Below, in pieces: positions 44,210 to 54,200 of a stretch of 64,000 nt of DNA (positions are counted from its first letter, which is position 1; each line of letters opens with the position of its first letter). Position numbers and translations under genes: made by a program. This DNA is from Burkholderiaceae bacterium (GTDB lineage Bacteria > Pseudomonadota > Gammaproteobacteria > Burkholderiales > Burkholderiaceae): assembly GCA_947380285.1 (NCBI GenBank), contig CANCQD010000001.1, forward strand, positions 24,380 through 88,379, given 5' to 3'. The notes beneath the pieces are model-generated. The model was not told the DNA's origin and did not search any database. It saw only the letters and a list, made by a program, of their open reading frames with translations.

Positions 44210-44656
44210 ATGAGAATCGAAGATACCGATCCAGCGCGTCACGCAGGGATTGAATATCCAATGGAAGTGGGTGCCCCTGTATTTGCACCGATCAAAGTCA
44301 CAGAAGAAAAAGATAAGGCTGTCAATGTAGCGCGTCAGAATGCGAAGCTTGAGTATGACCGCATTATGGAGCAAGCCGAAGTCTTGATGAAGCAAGCAAA
44401 AGCCTTACAAGCAAGGCTAGATGCTACTGAAATGGTGCACAGTGCTAAATTTGGTTTTAATCCCATTCATGGAAAAATTTACCATTTGTACTATGACAGC
44501 AGAAATGGCGTTAATGTATTAATTCAGAATGGACCGAGTGGTTGGAGTTGCGGGATACCAGACGGTTGGACATATTCAATGGCTGTAAAGAAGTTAGGCG
44601 ATAGTACCTGGGCGGTGATTGAAGACGACCCTTCTGACGCCCTTACTGTATTATGA
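44210..44656 (+). CDS. DUF2452 family protein
   Basis: A 148-aa soluble protein with the DUF2452 pattern: an N-terminal coiled stretch (ARQNAKLEYDRIMEQAEVLMKQA) followed by the compact segment FGFNPIHGKIYHLYYD and GWSCGIPDGWTYSMAVKKLGDSTW. Function unknown. Located between sodC and a quinone oxidoreductase gene 27 bases downstream. Confidence 0.82.
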   Translation: MRIEDTDPARHAGIEYPMEVGAPVFAPIKVTEEKDKAVNVARQNAKLEYDRIMEQAEVLMKQAKALQARLDATEMVHSAKFGFNPIHGKIYHLYYDSRNGVNVLIQNGPSGWSCGIPDGWTYSMAVKKLGDSTWAVIEDDPSDALTVL

Positions 44657-44683
44657 ATTTTCTAAAAAATATATAGGTGACAT

Positions 44684-45664
44684 GTGACAAAAGCTCGAGT
44701 GGTTAGCCTTACTGAACTTGGTAGTGCAGACGTAATCAAGGTAATTGATAAAGAGTTGCCATCACCAGCAAAAGGTGAAGTGCAGATTCGTCAAACTGCT
44801 ATTGGATTTAATTTTATTGACGTATACCAGCGCTCTGGCGTTTACCCGTTAGAAATGCCTACTGGACTGGGTCATGAAGCCGCCGGTGTTGTTGAGCTTG
44901 TGGGAGAGGGCGTTACAGACTTTAAAGTTGGTGATCACGTTGTTTATATGAACGCTGGTATTGGTGCTTATGCAAGCGCGCGCAATGTGGCGGCTGACAA
45001 ATTAGTGCAGATACCCAGCAACATTTCTGATGAAGTAGCTGCTGCCGTCTTCTTTAAAGCGATGACTGCGCAATATCTGGTGCAAAAGACTTATAAAGTA
45101 AAAGCAGGCGATATCGTGCTGGTGCACGCAGCTGCAGGTGGTGTTGGTCAAATTCTGGCTGGTTGGGCAAAAGCATTGGGCGCATTTGTTGTTGGGACCG
45201 TTGGATCGTCCGCAAAGTTTGCGGCTGCTAAAGAAGCAGGTTGTGATGCAGTAGTTGATTACTCTCAGCCGAATTGGGTTGAAGAAGTACTGAAAGCGAC
45301 TGGTGGCAAAAAAGCCAATGTTGTTTATGACTCTGTAGCTAAAACTACTTTCTTGGGTTCCTTAGATTGCACTGCTCCTTTTGGTACGGTTGCCTTGTTT
45401 GGTGCCGCATCTGGCCCAGCCCCAGAAATTCAGCCAGAAATCCTGAACAAGAAGGGTTGCCTGTTTTTAACAAGACCTTCTGTATTTCCGCATAACGCAA
45501 CTTCAGCCTTACTAAAAGAAAATGCCAAAGCAGTATTTGATGCAATCGCTAAAGGGCAGGTCAAAGTGCAAATTGGCGCTAAGTTTTCTTTAGAACAAGC
45601 TGCTGAAGCTCATCGTGCTGCTGAAGGTCGAACAGTTTCGGGCGCTATTGTGATGACGCCTTAA
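44684..45664 (+). CDS. Quinone oxidoreductase (zinc-less MDR family)
   Basis: NADPH:quinone reductase of the medium-chain dehydrogenase family, 326 aa, GTG start with AGGTG upstream. It has GFNFIDVYQRSGVYP, GHEAAGVV, and the nucleotide motif HAAAGGVGQILAGWAKALGA. Zinc-binding cysteines are absent, as in E. coli QorA. Likely one-electron reduction of quinones with a detoxifying role. Followed by a strong terminator. Confidence 0.92.
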   Translation: MTKARVVSLTELGSADVIKVIDKELPSPAKGEVQIRQTAIGFNFIDVYQRSGVYPLEMPTGLGHEAAGVVELVGEGVTDFKVGDHVVYMNAGIGAYASARNVAADKLVQIPSNISDEVAAAVFFKAMTAQYLVQKTYKVKAGDIVLVHAAAGGVGQILAGWAKALGAFVVGTVGSSAKFAAAKEAGCDAVVDYSQPNWVEEVLKATGGKKANVVYDSVAKTTFLGSLDCTAPFGTVALFGAASGPAPEIQPEILNKKGCLFLTRPSVFPHNATSALLKENAKAVFDAIAKGQVKVQIGAKFSLEQAAEAHRAAEGRTVSGAIVMTP

Positions 45665-45686
45665 GGTTCAGTGTTCTAGCGTACAT

Positions 45687-45719
45687 AAGCCCCGTTGCCA
45701 TAACAACGGGGCTTTTTTT
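45687..45719 (+). terminator. Terminator after the quinone oxidoreductase gene
   Basis: AAGCCCCGTTG / CAACGGGGCTT perfect 11-base stem, loop CCATAA, then TTTTT. Confidence 0.95.
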
Positions 45720-45746
45720 ATAGTTGAATCAGCGTACTATGGAAGA

Positions 45747-46157
45747 ATGAAAAGGCTTCTTAAATTCATTATTTCCGCCCATCTAATCTTGATGAGTTCT
45801 TGGGCTTTGGCACAAATTCCAGAGACTCAATACTCACAGGGGATTTCTTATATTACTGGTGGCGTTGGTGAAGGCGAGACTGTGGCAATTCTTGCTGAAG
45901 CAAAGCAGTGGCCCCTGTTGTTGGAAATGTCTCAAATTGAAAATGGTAGAGGAGTCTGGATTTTTGGGGCATCTATCAAAATTCTAAACAACGCAAAGCA
46001 GACGATTTTTGATGCTCAAGCAGACGGCCCTTATATGTTGATTAATCTACTACAAGGTGAATACTCGATTGAGGCAATATACCAAGGGGCCGTTCAAAGG
46101 AGAGTGCTTTCTATTAAAGCCGATTCCCCACAAAAGATTTCCTTATTCTGGAAATAA
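45747..46157 (+). CDS. Hypothetical periplasmic protein
   Basis: A 136-aa protein with a signal peptide (cleavage after ALA/QIPE). The mature part looks like one beta-sandwich resembling carboxypeptidase regulatory-like domains (ASIKILNNAKQTIFDAQADGP, LLQGEYSIEAIYQG). I do not recognise a specific family. Stands alone between a terminator and the MBL-fold gene. Confidence 0.7.
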   Translation: MKRLLKFIISAHLILMSSWALAQIPETQYSQGISYITGGVGEGETVAILAEAKQWPLLLEMSQIENGRGVWIFGASIKILNNAKQTIFDAQADGPYMLINLLQGEYSIEAIYQGAVQRRVLSIKADSPQKISLFWK

Positions 46158-46248
46158 GGCTCTCTCAAATGACGCATTGCGTCATAAGCTTAAACATTCA
46201 ATTTAGACTATAGTTTCCTGATTGCTACAAAAATTAGGAGACGCATCA

Positions 46249-47103
46249 ATGAAGAACTTTTTATCCAAAGGTAGTTTGGGCTTATTGCTCGCAGCAGTTC
46301 TGGCTTCAGCATCGTCTATTAGCAGCGCACAGAGTCCTGCCCCTGCAGGTGCTCAAGGCAAGACCGAAGCGCTATGGCTTGGGCAAGCAGGCTTTCGCAT
46401 TAAAACTCCCCAAGGAAAAATGATTTTGATCGACCCTTGGATTACTGGTGGACCTAAGACTCCGCCAATGTACAAGAATGATTTAGCGGCGATTGGTCCG
46501 ATTGATTTACTGCTCGTAACACACGCGCACGTCGATCATATTGGCGATGCTCCCGCTTTGGCTAAGATGAACAATATCAAGCTGTATGGCCCTGCGGATA
46601 TGGTTACACCTTTAACTACCTTGGGAATACTTCCAGCAGACTTAGGTCATCGTTTTAATAAAACAGGCCGCGTTACTCCATTGCCTGGGGTTAAGGTGAC
46701 TGCAGTGCAGGCTGAGCATTCATCATTATTGGTTTGGAAAAATCCCACAACAGACAAGATGGAGTCTCATCCTGCTGGTGAGCCTATGGGTTATATCATT
46801 GAGTTAGAAAATGGATTCAAGATTTGGCATATGGGCGATACCGGCTTATTTAGTGATATGAAATTTATTAGTGAACACTACAAGCCTGATTTAGTCATGG
46901 TTCCAATTGGTGGTAATTTCACCATGGCGCCTGATGATGCTGCATTTGCCTTGCGTACTTGGATTAAGCCAAAGATGGTTATCCCAATGCACTATAACTC
47001 TAATCCGATGACTAAGGGCACCTTAGCTGAGTTTCAGGCAGCTATGCAGGGTAGTAATATTAAAATCATCCCGATGACTGAGGGCGAAACTGTCCAGTTT
47101 TAA
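46249..47103 (+). CDS. Exported metal-dependent hydrolase, MBL fold (UlaG-like)
   Basis: Metallo-beta-lactamase fold hydrolase, 284 aa from the ATG at 46249 (TTAGGAGA upstream; a TTG at 46222 is unlikely). Signal peptide ends near SSA/QSPA. The metal motif is THAHVDHIGD (HxHxDH), with AEHSS, GDTGLF and HYNS as later ligands. Homologues are UlaG/YtnP-like; substrate unknown. Export is notable for this family. Confidence 0.85.
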   Translation: MKNFLSKGSLGLLLAAVLASASSISSAQSPAPAGAQGKTEALWLGQAGFRIKTPQGKMILIDPWITGGPKTPPMYKNDLAAIGPIDLLLVTHAHVDHIGDAPALAKMNNIKLYGPADMVTPLTTLGILPADLGHRFNKTGRVTPLPGVKVTAVQAEHSSLLVWKNPTTDKMESHPAGEPMGYIIELENGFKIWHMGDTGLFSDMKFISEHYKPDLVMVPIGGNFTMAPDDAAFALRTWIKPKMVIPMHYNSNPMTKGTLAEFQAAMQGSNIKIIPMTEGETVQF

Positions 47104-47136
47104 CTAGTTTCTATTTCATCGACTCCAAGGATTTTT

Positions 47137-47883
47137 TTGAATTCAATTTCTGCCGAAGTGAGGGCTCAGCTTGCCCCTCACGGCGTTCTTTCAGCTGCCG
47201 TATACCTCGGTAATTTCTTATTGGTTACGGGTCGCACCGCTTTAGGTGAGCCTACTGGTATTGCGCCAGATATTTGTCGTGCGATAGCAAAGCACTTGAA
47301 TGTAAGCTTGGAATTAACAGGCTATGAAACTCAAAACGAGGTAGTGGATGCTGCGGCTACTGGTAAGTGCGGCATTGTTTTAGTGGGATCTGATCCAGCG
47401 CGCGCACAAAAAGTGACATTTACTCCTGCTTATGTAGAGCTAGAGGCAACTTACTTAGTTCCCGCGAATTCCGCAATCCAGGATATTTCTCAGGTGGACC
47501 AGCCTGGAGTGCGCATTGCCTCTTTTTTCAAGAGCGCATACGATCTATGGTTGCAGCGTAATTTAAAACATGCCATCTTGGTTCATGCAGATAGCCTGGA
47601 TGCGAGCAATGCGCTTTTTATCAGCGAACATCTTGATGCATTAGCAGGTCTTAAAACAGGCCTGGTGACTTTTGCTGAAAAAGTCCCTGGCTTGCGTATC
47701 TTAGATGGTCAGTTCACCGGTATTCAGCAAGCGATCGCTACCAAGAAAACCAATACAGAAGCAATCGAATTTTTAAGTGCATGCGTAGAAGAATTCATTC
47801 GCAATGGTTTGGTGACTGATTTAATTCGGCAGTATGAAGTGCAAGGCCTTTCTGCTGCACCTATTCATCAAAAAGTGAATTAA
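47137..47883 (+). CDS. Solute-binding protein family 3-like protein without signal peptide
   Basis: A 248-aa protein with the fold of amino-acid receptors (extracellular solute-binding family 3): GVLSAAVYLGNFLLVTG, TGIAPDICRAIAKHLN, VGSDPARAQKVTFTPAYVELEATYLVP. It starts at a TTG with AAGGA 6 bases upstream. No signal peptide or lipobox is seen and no in-frame upstream extension is evident, so it may act in the cytoplasm or be a domain remnant. It lies 7 bases before a Bug receptor gene. Confidence 0.75.
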   Translation: MNSISAEVRAQLAPHGVLSAAVYLGNFLLVTGRTALGEPTGIAPDICRAIAKHLNVSLELTGYETQNEVVDAAATGKCGIVLVGSDPARAQKVTFTPAYVELEATYLVPANSAIQDISQVDQPGVRIASFFKSAYDLWLQRNLKHAILVHADSLDASNALFISEHLDALAGLKTGLVTFAEKVPGLRILDGQFTGIQQAIATKKTNTEAIEFLSACVEEFIRNGLVTDLIRQYEVQGLSAAPIHQKVN

Positions 47884-47890
47884 AAATAAT

Positions 47891-48862
47891 ATGAAAAAAA
47901 TTGTATTGGCCTTGGGCTTAGTCTTTGCCCTTTTAACTTGCCATATTGCAAATGCTCAAACTGGTAGCTATCCCAATCACCAAATTAAAATCATCTCTCC
48001 ATTTGCAACGGGTGGTATTGCAGATGGATTCTCCAGAATCATTGCGCAGGGATTAAGTGAGGCATTTGGGCAGCCAGTAATTGTGGAAAACAAGACTGGT
48101 GGTGGTGGAAATATTGGCGCAGACTTCGTGGCCAAGTCACCAGCAGATGGCTACACCTTAATCATGGGCAGTATTGGTACACATGCCGTTAATCCTTATT
48201 TGGTTAAGAGCATGCCCTATGACCCACTAAAAGATTTTGTACCGGTAGTTTTTGTGCTTGATGCCGAAGGTTTATTGGCAGTCAACCCGAATTTGCCAGT
48301 AAAAAATGTAGCGGAATTCATTGCCTACCTAAAAGCAAATCCTGGAAAGGTGTCCTATGGTTCTGGAGGTATCGGTACTGCCAGTCATTTAGCCGGAGAG
48401 CTTTTTGTAATGACTGCGAAGGTCGATATGACGCATATCCCCTATAAAGGAAACGCCCTCGCGATTACTGATTTAATTGGCGGTCAAACTCAGGCGATGT
48501 TTGCAACCATGCCCACTATTCTTCCTTATGTAAAAAGCGATAAGTTACGAGGTCTTGCTGTCACTGGCCCAAGCAGAGATCCATCTATGCCGGATTTACC
48601 CAGCATTAGTGAAACCTTGCCGGGATTTGATGTGAAGAATTGGATTGGTCTTTTTGCGCCAGTTGGTACACCGGCCGCAATTGTGAAAAAGTTACATGAT
48701 GAAGTGAGCAAAATCATGCAGCAACCGGCGGTGCAGAAAAAGCTTGAGTCAGAGGGTGCAAAATATTACGCAATGACTCCGGAGGCATTTGGGGTATTTC
48801 AGAAGAAGGAATCTGTTCGCTGGGGCAAGATCATTAAAAGCGCAGGTATTAAGCCTGAATAG
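47891..48862 (+). CDS. Bug/TctC-family solute receptor
   Basis: Periplasmic receptor, 323 aa, signal peptide cleaved after NAQ/TGSYP or ANA. Motifs: YPNHQIKIISPFATGGIAD, VIVENKTGGGGNIGADFVA, DGYTLIMG, HIPYKGNALA. No tctAB genes are near. Probably cotranscribed with the preceding solute-binding-like gene and the MBL hydrolase, giving a degradation/uptake set. Confidence 0.9.
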   Translation: MKKIVLALGLVFALLTCHIANAQTGSYPNHQIKIISPFATGGIADGFSRIIAQGLSEAFGQPVIVENKTGGGGNIGADFVAKSPADGYTLIMGSIGTHAVNPYLVKSMPYDPLKDFVPVVFVLDAEGLLAVNPNLPVKNVAEFIAYLKANPGKVSYGSGGIGTASHLAGELFVMTAKVDMTHIPYKGNALAITDLIGGQTQAMFATMPTILPYVKSDKLRGLAVTGPSRDPSMPDLPSISETLPGFDVKNWIGLFAPVGTPAAIVKKLHDEVSKIMQQPAVQKKLESEGAKYYAMTPEAFGVFQKKESVRWGKIIKSAGIKPE

Positions 48863-49061
48863 TCTTTTTTGGACCACCTGAGGGTCTAGCTTTTGGGGTC
48901 CGTTCAGAGGATAGTTTTATTTCTTGGCCGACTCGGTTTATAATTTCATAAGTAATTGAATTGAAAGGGATTATTCCCTTAATTCCACTTTTGCTGGTTT
49001 GACAGCCCCCGTAGGCTCTTGGACAATGCTTGGGGTGGTTTGAATCAAGCCATTGCCTTCC

Positions 49062-49709
49062 ATGACAGCCAATACCTCCTTCTCCTCTAGCAAGCCGCAT
49101 TTAATGCTCGAAGCCCGTGCGCTTTCTTGTGTTCGTGGTGAAAGGCGGTTATTTCAGGATCTCCATTTAACGGTCTCATCGGGAGAATGTCTCCATGTCC
49201 GTGGTGAAAATGGTGTCGGCAAAACGAGTCTATTAAGACTGTTGACGGGTTTATCCAGGCCAGAGGCCGGTGAAATTCTGTGGGGCGGTCAATCAATCTC
49301 TAAAGACATCGATATCTATCATCGTGTACTTTTATTTCTTGGGCATCGTGATGCCTTGAAAGAAGATCTTACTGCTCTCGAAAATCTGCAGCTATATGCC
49401 GCTCTTGATGGTGTTGAGCTCTCTGATGAAAAAGCTTTGTCTGCTCTTTGGCGTTTTGGTTTGCGCGGGCGTGAGTATTTACCGGTTAATTGTTTATCGG
49501 CTGGGCAGAAGCGTCGCGTCTTGATGGCTCGCATGCTGACGCGTCAAGCTAAGTTATGGATCTTGGATGAGCCCTTTAATGCGCTGGATATCCATGCGAT
49601 GCAAGCTTTGCAAGGTCTTATTGGTGAGCATTTAGAGCAGGGTGGGCTAGTCGTATTAACTAGCCATCAAGAGGTAAGCCTTCCACAGATGAAGGTGCTT
49701 GATTTATGA
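49062..49709 (+). CDS. ccmA: Haem exporter ATP-binding protein CcmA
   Basis: ATPase of the CcmABCD haem-handling ABC complex for cytochrome c maturation, about 215 aa. The start may be 49062 or 49104; neither has a good ribosome site. Walker A is GENGVGKTSLLRLLTG, signature LSAGQKRRV (as usual in CcmA), Walker B LWILDEPFNALD, then HQE at the H-loop. Last 4 bases overlap ccmB. First gene of the ccmABCDEFGHI operon. Confidence 0.94.
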   Translation: MTANTSFSSSKPHLMLEARALSCVRGERRLFQDLHLTVSSGECLHVRGENGVGKTSLLRLLTGLSRPEAGEILWGGQSISKDIDIYHRVLLFLGHRDALKEDLTALENLQLYAALDGVELSDEKALSALWRFGLRGREYLPVNCLSAGQKRRVLMARMLTRQAKLWILDEPFNALDIHAMQALQGLIGEHLEQGGLVVLTSHQEVSLPQMKVLDL

Positions 49710-50371
49710 ATGCTTTGTTAGCCATCATTCATCGTGATTTACTCTTAGTGATGCGCCGCAAAAGTGAGGTGCTCACGGCTCTATTTTTCTTTGTTGTGGT
49801 TACTAGTTTGTTTCCATTGGGTATTGGGGCAGATACTGGATTGCTGCGAAAAATTGCACCAGGGGTTCTTTGGGTTGCAGCCCTGTTGTCGACCTTATTA
49901 GGGTTGCATCGCATGTTTGCAGCAGACTATCAGGATGGCTCATTAGAGCAACTTGCTCTATCGCCCCAGCCGATGGTGCTGCTAGTGGCTGGAAAAATCA
50001 TTGCCCATTGGATTGTGTGCGGTTTGCCACTCGTGCTTTTGGCTCCGATTATTGGCATTCAGTATGACCTGGATGCTAGCTCTTTATATGTGTTGATGGG
50101 TACTCTATTATTGGGCACCCCAGTGCTATCCTTGCTAGGTTCTATAGGCGCCGCATTGACTTTGGGGGTAAGAGGTGGCAGCGTGTTATTAAGCTTATTG
50201 ATACTGCCCTTATTTATTCCAGTGCTTATTTTTGGTGCTGGTGCTGTATATGCCAATAGTGTGGGCTTAGATACATCCGGCCATTTTTCATTATTAGGCG
50301 CTTTATTGATTTTGGCTTTAGCATTTGTTCCTTGGGTAAGTAGCGCTGCAGTAAAGATTGCGATTGAATGA
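49706..50371 (+). CDS. ccmB: Haem exporter protein CcmB
   Basis: Membrane subunit of the CcmABCD complex, 221 aa with six helices. LAIIHRDLLLVMRRKSEVLTALFFF, then RMFAADYQDGSLEQLALSPQP is the CcmB signature. Overlaps ccmA and ccmC by 4 bases each. Confidence 0.95.
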   Translation: MNALLAIIHRDLLLVMRRKSEVLTALFFFVVVTSLFPLGIGADTGLLRKIAPGVLWVAALLSTLLGLHRMFAADYQDGSLEQLALSPQPMVLLVAGKIIAHWIVCGLPLVLLAPIIGIQYDLDASSLYVLMGTLLLGTPVLSLLGSIGAALTLGVRGGSVLLSLLILPLFIPVLIFGAGAVYANSVGLDTSGHFSLLGALLILALAFVPWVSSAAVKIAIE

Positions 50372-51138
50372 GTCTAGTAAATAATTTTTCTAATCACCGC
50401 TTGGTTAACTGGTTTAAGTTATCTAGCCCCAGCACTTTTTATCCAGTGGCGGGTAAGCTCATCCCATTCTTTTGGGTTTTAACTTTTTTGTTTGGCGCTG
50501 CAGGTTTGTGGGTGAGTTTTTTTGTTGCGCCGGTCGATGCTGTTCAAGGTCAAGGCTATCGCATCATTTTTATCCATGTGCCCGCCTCTTGGATGTCGAT
50601 GGTCATTTATTTGGTGATGGCTGCATGGGCTGGTTTGGGGTTGGTATTTAATACTCGTTTGTCAGCAATGATGGCGCAGGCACTTGCTCCAATAGGTGCA
50701 TGGATGGCATTTTTATCCTTATGGACAGGTGCGTTTTGGGGTAAGCCCATGTGGGGCACTTGGTGGGTTTGGGATGCGCGCCTCACCTCAGAATTGATTC
50801 TCTTGTTTCTTTACTTGGGCTTTATTGCCTTACGAGCATCCATCGATGATCCTCGTCGCGCAGATAAGGCTAGCGCCATCTTGGCGTTGGTAGGGGTGGT
50901 AAATGTGCCCATTATTTATTTTTCTGTGAAATGGTGGAATACCTTGCATCAAGGCGCATCCGTTTCCCTAACCAAAGCACCGGCGATGGCTCAAACCATG
51001 CTGTGGGGAATGCTGTTGATGGCTTTGTGCCTTTGGATGTACAGCATTGCAGTTACCTTAATGAGGGTAAGGACAATCATTTTGGAGCGTGAAGCCCATG
51101 CCGATTGGGTGAGACAATCCATTGAGGTGAAAATCTGA
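50368..51138 (+). CDS. ccmC: Haem transporter CcmC
   Basis: Six-helix inner-membrane protein, 256 aa, that presents haem to CcmE. The WWD haem-binding domain reads WGTWWVWDARLTSELIL, and flanking histidines (FIHVPASW and LHQGAS) are the axial ligands. In operon by 4-base overlap with ccmB and 1-base overlap with ccmD. Confidence 0.96.
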   Translation: MSLVNNFSNHRLVNWFKLSSPSTFYPVAGKLIPFFWVLTFLFGAAGLWVSFFVAPVDAVQGQGYRIIFIHVPASWMSMVIYLVMAAWAGLGLVFNTRLSAMMAQALAPIGAWMAFLSLWTGAFWGKPMWGTWWVWDARLTSELILLFLYLGFIALRASIDDPRRADKASAILALVGVVNVPIIYFSVKWWNTLHQGASVSLTKAPAMAQTMLWGMLLMALCLWMYSIAVTLMRVRTIILEREAHADWVRQSIEVKI

Positions 51139-51326
51139 TGTGGAATAGTCCTTCCGAGTTTTTTGCCATGGGCGGCTATGCTCTCTATGTGTGGTGCAGT
51201 TTTGGCGTTTGTGCGCTAGTGTTGATATTGGAGCCTCTATTTGTGCGTGCTCGTTTTAGGGCAATCGTGCATAGATTGAAGCAAGAGCAAATAGCGGAGC
51301 AGTTTGATGAAGAGATTGGTAAGTGA
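51138..51326 (+). CDS. ccmD: Haem exporter protein CcmD
   Basis: Small 62-aa single-helix protein needed for CcmE release from CcmABC. Begins [22 protein letters not shown], the typical CcmD start, with a charged helix at the end. Stop overlaps ccmE start by 4 bases. Confidence 0.92.
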   Translation: MWNSPSEFFAMGGYALYVWCSFGVCALVLILEPLFVRARFRAIVHRLKQEQIAEQFDEEIGK

Positions 51327-51757
51327 AGCCTAGATATAAACGCGCATTCATTATTGCTGCTGCACTCATTGTTATTGGAGTTGCCGCGCTTTTAATCTTG
51401 AATGCACTTAATAGTAATATCGCCTTGTATGTCACCCCAAGTGAGGTTGCAGCTGGTAAAGCCCCTCAGGGTCAAGCCTTCCGCATTGGCGGTATGGTTA
51501 AAGATGGCTCATTAAAACGCGATGGTCTAACAGTGCACTTTGTGATTACTGATCTCGTGAAAGATATTCCTGTTGCCTATACAGGCATTCTTCCCGATTT
51601 ATTTAAAGAGGGCAAAGGTGCAGTGATTCAAGGTCGCATGAATGCGAACGGGGAATTCGTGGCTAGCGAGGTATTGGCTAAGCATGATGAAAACTATATG
51701 CCCCCTGAAGCTAAGCACGCCTTAGATCAAGCGCAAAAAAATGGAAGCAATAAATGA
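51323..51757 (+). CDS. ccmE: Haem chaperone CcmE
   Basis: Periplasmic haem chaperone, 144 aa, anchored by one N-terminal helix. OB-fold domain with [23 protein letters not shown] and the covalent haem site His121 with Tyr125 ([10 protein letters not shown]). GTG start overlapping ccmD by 4 bases. Hands haem to CcmF. Confidence 0.96.
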   Translation: MKPRYKRAFIIAAALIVIGVAALLILNALNSNIALYVTPSEVAAGKAPQGQAFRIGGMVKDGSLKRDGLTVHFVITDLVKDIPVAYTGILPDLFKEGKGAVIQGRMNANGEFVASEVLAKHDENYMPPEAKHALDQAQKNGSNK

Positions 51758-53673
51758 TTGCTGAGTTTGGGCATTACGCATTAGTTCTAGCACTTTGTAT
51801 TGCCTTGATTCAAGGGGTTTTACCTTTGCTGGGCGCGCACTTTGGCCGCCGTGACTGGTTGGTATTAGCAAGGCCTGCAGCGCAAACCGTTTTTCTGTTG
51901 CTAGCGATTGCCTTCGGAATATTGGCTTGGAGTTTTTATGTCAATGATTTTTCCGTGCTCTATGTTGCTGAGCATTCTAATTCGCAACTACCAGTGATTT
52001 ATCGATTAGGTGCGGTATGGGGTGGTCATGAAGGCTCACTCTTGCTATGGATCTTCTTGCTGTCCACTTGGACTATCTTAGTCGCGCAACTCTCCAAAGC
52101 ATTAGATGACTTTATGGTAGCGCGTGTCATTGGTGTATTAGGCTTAGTCACTAGCGGGTTACTGTTGTTTGTTTTAACAACCTCAAATCCGTTTGAACGT
52201 TTATTGCCTGCTGCCCAAGATGGCCGCTCCTTGAATCCGCTTCTGCAGGACCCAGGTTTAGTGTTTCATCCGCCAAGGCTATATATGGGTTATGTTGGCT
52301 TCTCAGTAGCTTTTGCCTTTGCGATTGCCTCTTTGCTGTCAGGTAGATTAGATGCCGCTTGGGCGCGTTGGTCACGCCCTTGGACTACTGCCGCGTGGGT
52401 TTTCTTGACCCTTGGAATCGCTCTTGGTTCCTGGTGGGCTTATTACGAATTGGGTTGGGGTGGATGGTGGTTTTGGGATCCTGTTGAGAATGCCTCATTC
52501 ATTCCGTGGCTAGTCGGCACCGCTTTATTGCATTCATTAGCGGTTACCGAAAAGCGCGGCGGCTTTAAGAGTTGGACCGTGCTCCTAGCGATTACAGCAT
52601 TCTCTTTATCGCTGCTAGGCACCTTTTTAGTTCGCTCAGGTGTATTGACCTCGGTGCACGCATTTGCAACCGATCCAAGACGTGGCATTTTTATCCTCAT
52701 CTTTTTGTCGTTAGTGGTCGGTTCATCGCTGCTCCTTTACGCATGGCGTGCGCCTAAGAGCTCGATGGGCGGTAAATTTAGTCTGAGCTCTAGAGAAACA
52801 TTTATCTTGCTCGGTAATGTATTTTTGGTTGTGTCTGCTGGATCTGTTTTGCTGGGTACGCTATATCCATTGCTGATTGATGCATTACATCTCGGTAAGA
52901 TTTCTGTTGGCCCCCCTTATTTCAATAGCGTATTTGTTCCTATCATGGTTCCATTATTGGTATTGATGGGCATTGGTCCTTGGACGAGCTGGAAGCAAAG
53001 CAACTTACTCACCATCATTAAGCGTTTATGGCTGGCTGGCGTAGTCGCTTTGATTGCGGGGATAACAATCCCGATGATCATGGGTCAATTTACTTGGCTT
53101 GCAGGCATGGGTTTCATGCTGGCTTTTTGGGTAATCGCTTCTGGCTGTATGCAAATCGTTCGCCAAGCTAAAGCTGGTAAGCCCACACGTTCTTTTATTG
53201 GTATGCAAGTAGCGCATTTAGGGATTGCAGTTTTTGTCATCGGTGTCACGATGGTGGGTGCTTACCAAGAAGAAAAAGATGTGCGTATGTCAGCTGGCGA
53301 TACAGTCAGTGTTGGCGGTTATCAAATTCAGCTAAAGACTGTAAATACCGCTCCTGGTCCAAATTATCAAGCGATGCGCGGTACATTTCTATTATCAAAG
53401 AATGGCAGTGACCAGATCAGTCTTTATCCAGAGAAGAGAAGCTATTTTTCATCAACAATGCCAATGACTGAGGCGGCGATTGATGCGGGACTAACTCGTG
53501 ATATTTATGTGTCTTTAGGTGAAGAGCTCGGAGATCAGTCTTGGGCTGTACGCGTTTATTACAAGCCTTTTGTTGACTGGATTTGGGGCGGTTGCTTGCT
53601 AATGGCTTTAGGTGGGATATTGGCTATGTCGGATAAGCGTTATCGGCTAAAACTGAAGAGCAAATTCTCATGA
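51754..53673 (+). CDS. ccmF: Haem lyase CcmF
   Basis: Large integral membrane protein, 639 aa with about 15 helices, the core of the system I synthetase. [11 protein letters not shown] and the WWD domain [17 protein letters not shown] are present, as are conserved histidines in DPGLVFHPP and [11 protein letters not shown]. Overlaps ccmE and ccmG by 4 bases. Confidence 0.97.
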   Translation: MIAEFGHYALVLALCIALIQGVLPLLGAHFGRRDWLVLARPAAQTVFLLLAIAFGILAWSFYVNDFSVLYVAEHSNSQLPVIYRLGAVWGGHEGSLLLWIFLLSTWTILVAQLSKALDDFMVARVIGVLGLVTSGLLLFVLTTSNPFERLLPAAQDGRSLNPLLQDPGLVFHPPRLYMGYVGFSVAFAFAIASLLSGRLDAAWARWSRPWTTAAWVFLTLGIALGSWWAYYELGWGGWWFWDPVENASFIPWLVGTALLHSLAVTEKRGGFKSWTVLLAITAFSLSLLGTFLVRSGVLTSVHAFATDPRRGIFILIFLSLVVGSSLLLYAWRAPKSSMGGKFSLSSRETFILLGNVFLVVSAGSVLLGTLYPLLIDALHLGKISVGPPYFNSVFVPIMVPLLVLMGIGPWTSWKQSNLLTIIKRLWLAGVVALIAGITIPMIMGQFTWLAGMGFMLAFWVIASGCMQIVRQAKAGKPTRSFIGMQVAHLGIAVFVIGVTMVGAYQEEKDVRMSAGDTVSVGGYQIQLKTVNTAPGPNYQAMRGTFLLSKNGSDQISLYPEKRSYFSSTMPMTEAAIDAGLTRDIYVSLGEELGDQSWAVRVYYKPFVDWIWGGCLLMALGGILAMSDKRYRLKLKSKFS

Positions 53674-54200
53674 AAGCAAAGTTTTTAATTCCGCTTGTAT
53701 TGTTTATAGGTTTGGTAGTCTTTTTGGCTATCGGATTAAATCGTGATCCACACGAAGTACCATCGCCATTAATTAATAAGACGGCGCCTGCATTTGAGGT
53801 TGCTCAGCTAACTGAAGCCAATAAAACATTTTCGCCGGCCAGCATGAAGGGTCAAGTATGGATACTGAATGTATGGGCATCTTGGTGCGTTGCTTGCCGT
53901 GAAGAGCATCCTGTTTTAGTCGAGCTAGCAAAATCTCAAATAGCGCCAGTGATTGGCCTAGACTACAAAGATAAGCGTGAAGATGCCTTGGCAATGCTGG
54001 TAAAACAAGGCAATCCTTATGTTCTTTCTGCATTTGATGGTAATGGCCGTGTTGGAATTGATTATGGTGTCTACGGTGTGCCTGAGACTTATATCATTGA
54101 TAAAGCAGGCGTGATTCGCTTTAAGCATATTGGCCCACTAACGATGAATTTATTGAATCAGAAAATTTATCCCATGCTGACTGAGCTTAAGAAATCATGA
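53670..54200 (+). CDS. ccmG: Thiol:disulfide interchange protein CcmG/DsbE
   Basis: Membrane-anchored periplasmic thioredoxin-like protein, 176 aa. Active site WASWCVACREEHP (Cys73, Cys76) and the cis-Pro segment YGVYGVPETYII. It reduces the apocytochrome CxxCH motif. Overlaps both neighbours by 4 bases. Confidence 0.96.
   Translation: MKAKFLIPLVLFIGLVVFLAIGLNRDPHEVPSPLINKTAPAFEVAQLTEANKTFSPASMKGQVWILNVWASWCVACREEHPVLVELAKSQIAPVIGLDYKDKREDALAMLVKQGNPYVLSAFDGNGRVGIDYGVYGVPETYIIDKAGVIRFKHIGPLTMNLLNQKIYPMLTELKKS

Noticed and set aside
48849..49100. 83-codon minus-strand frame before ccmA
   Set aside because: Overlaps the end of a Bug receptor gene and has no recognisable domain; a different, shorter frame there has a better ribosome site and is listed only as a weak finding.
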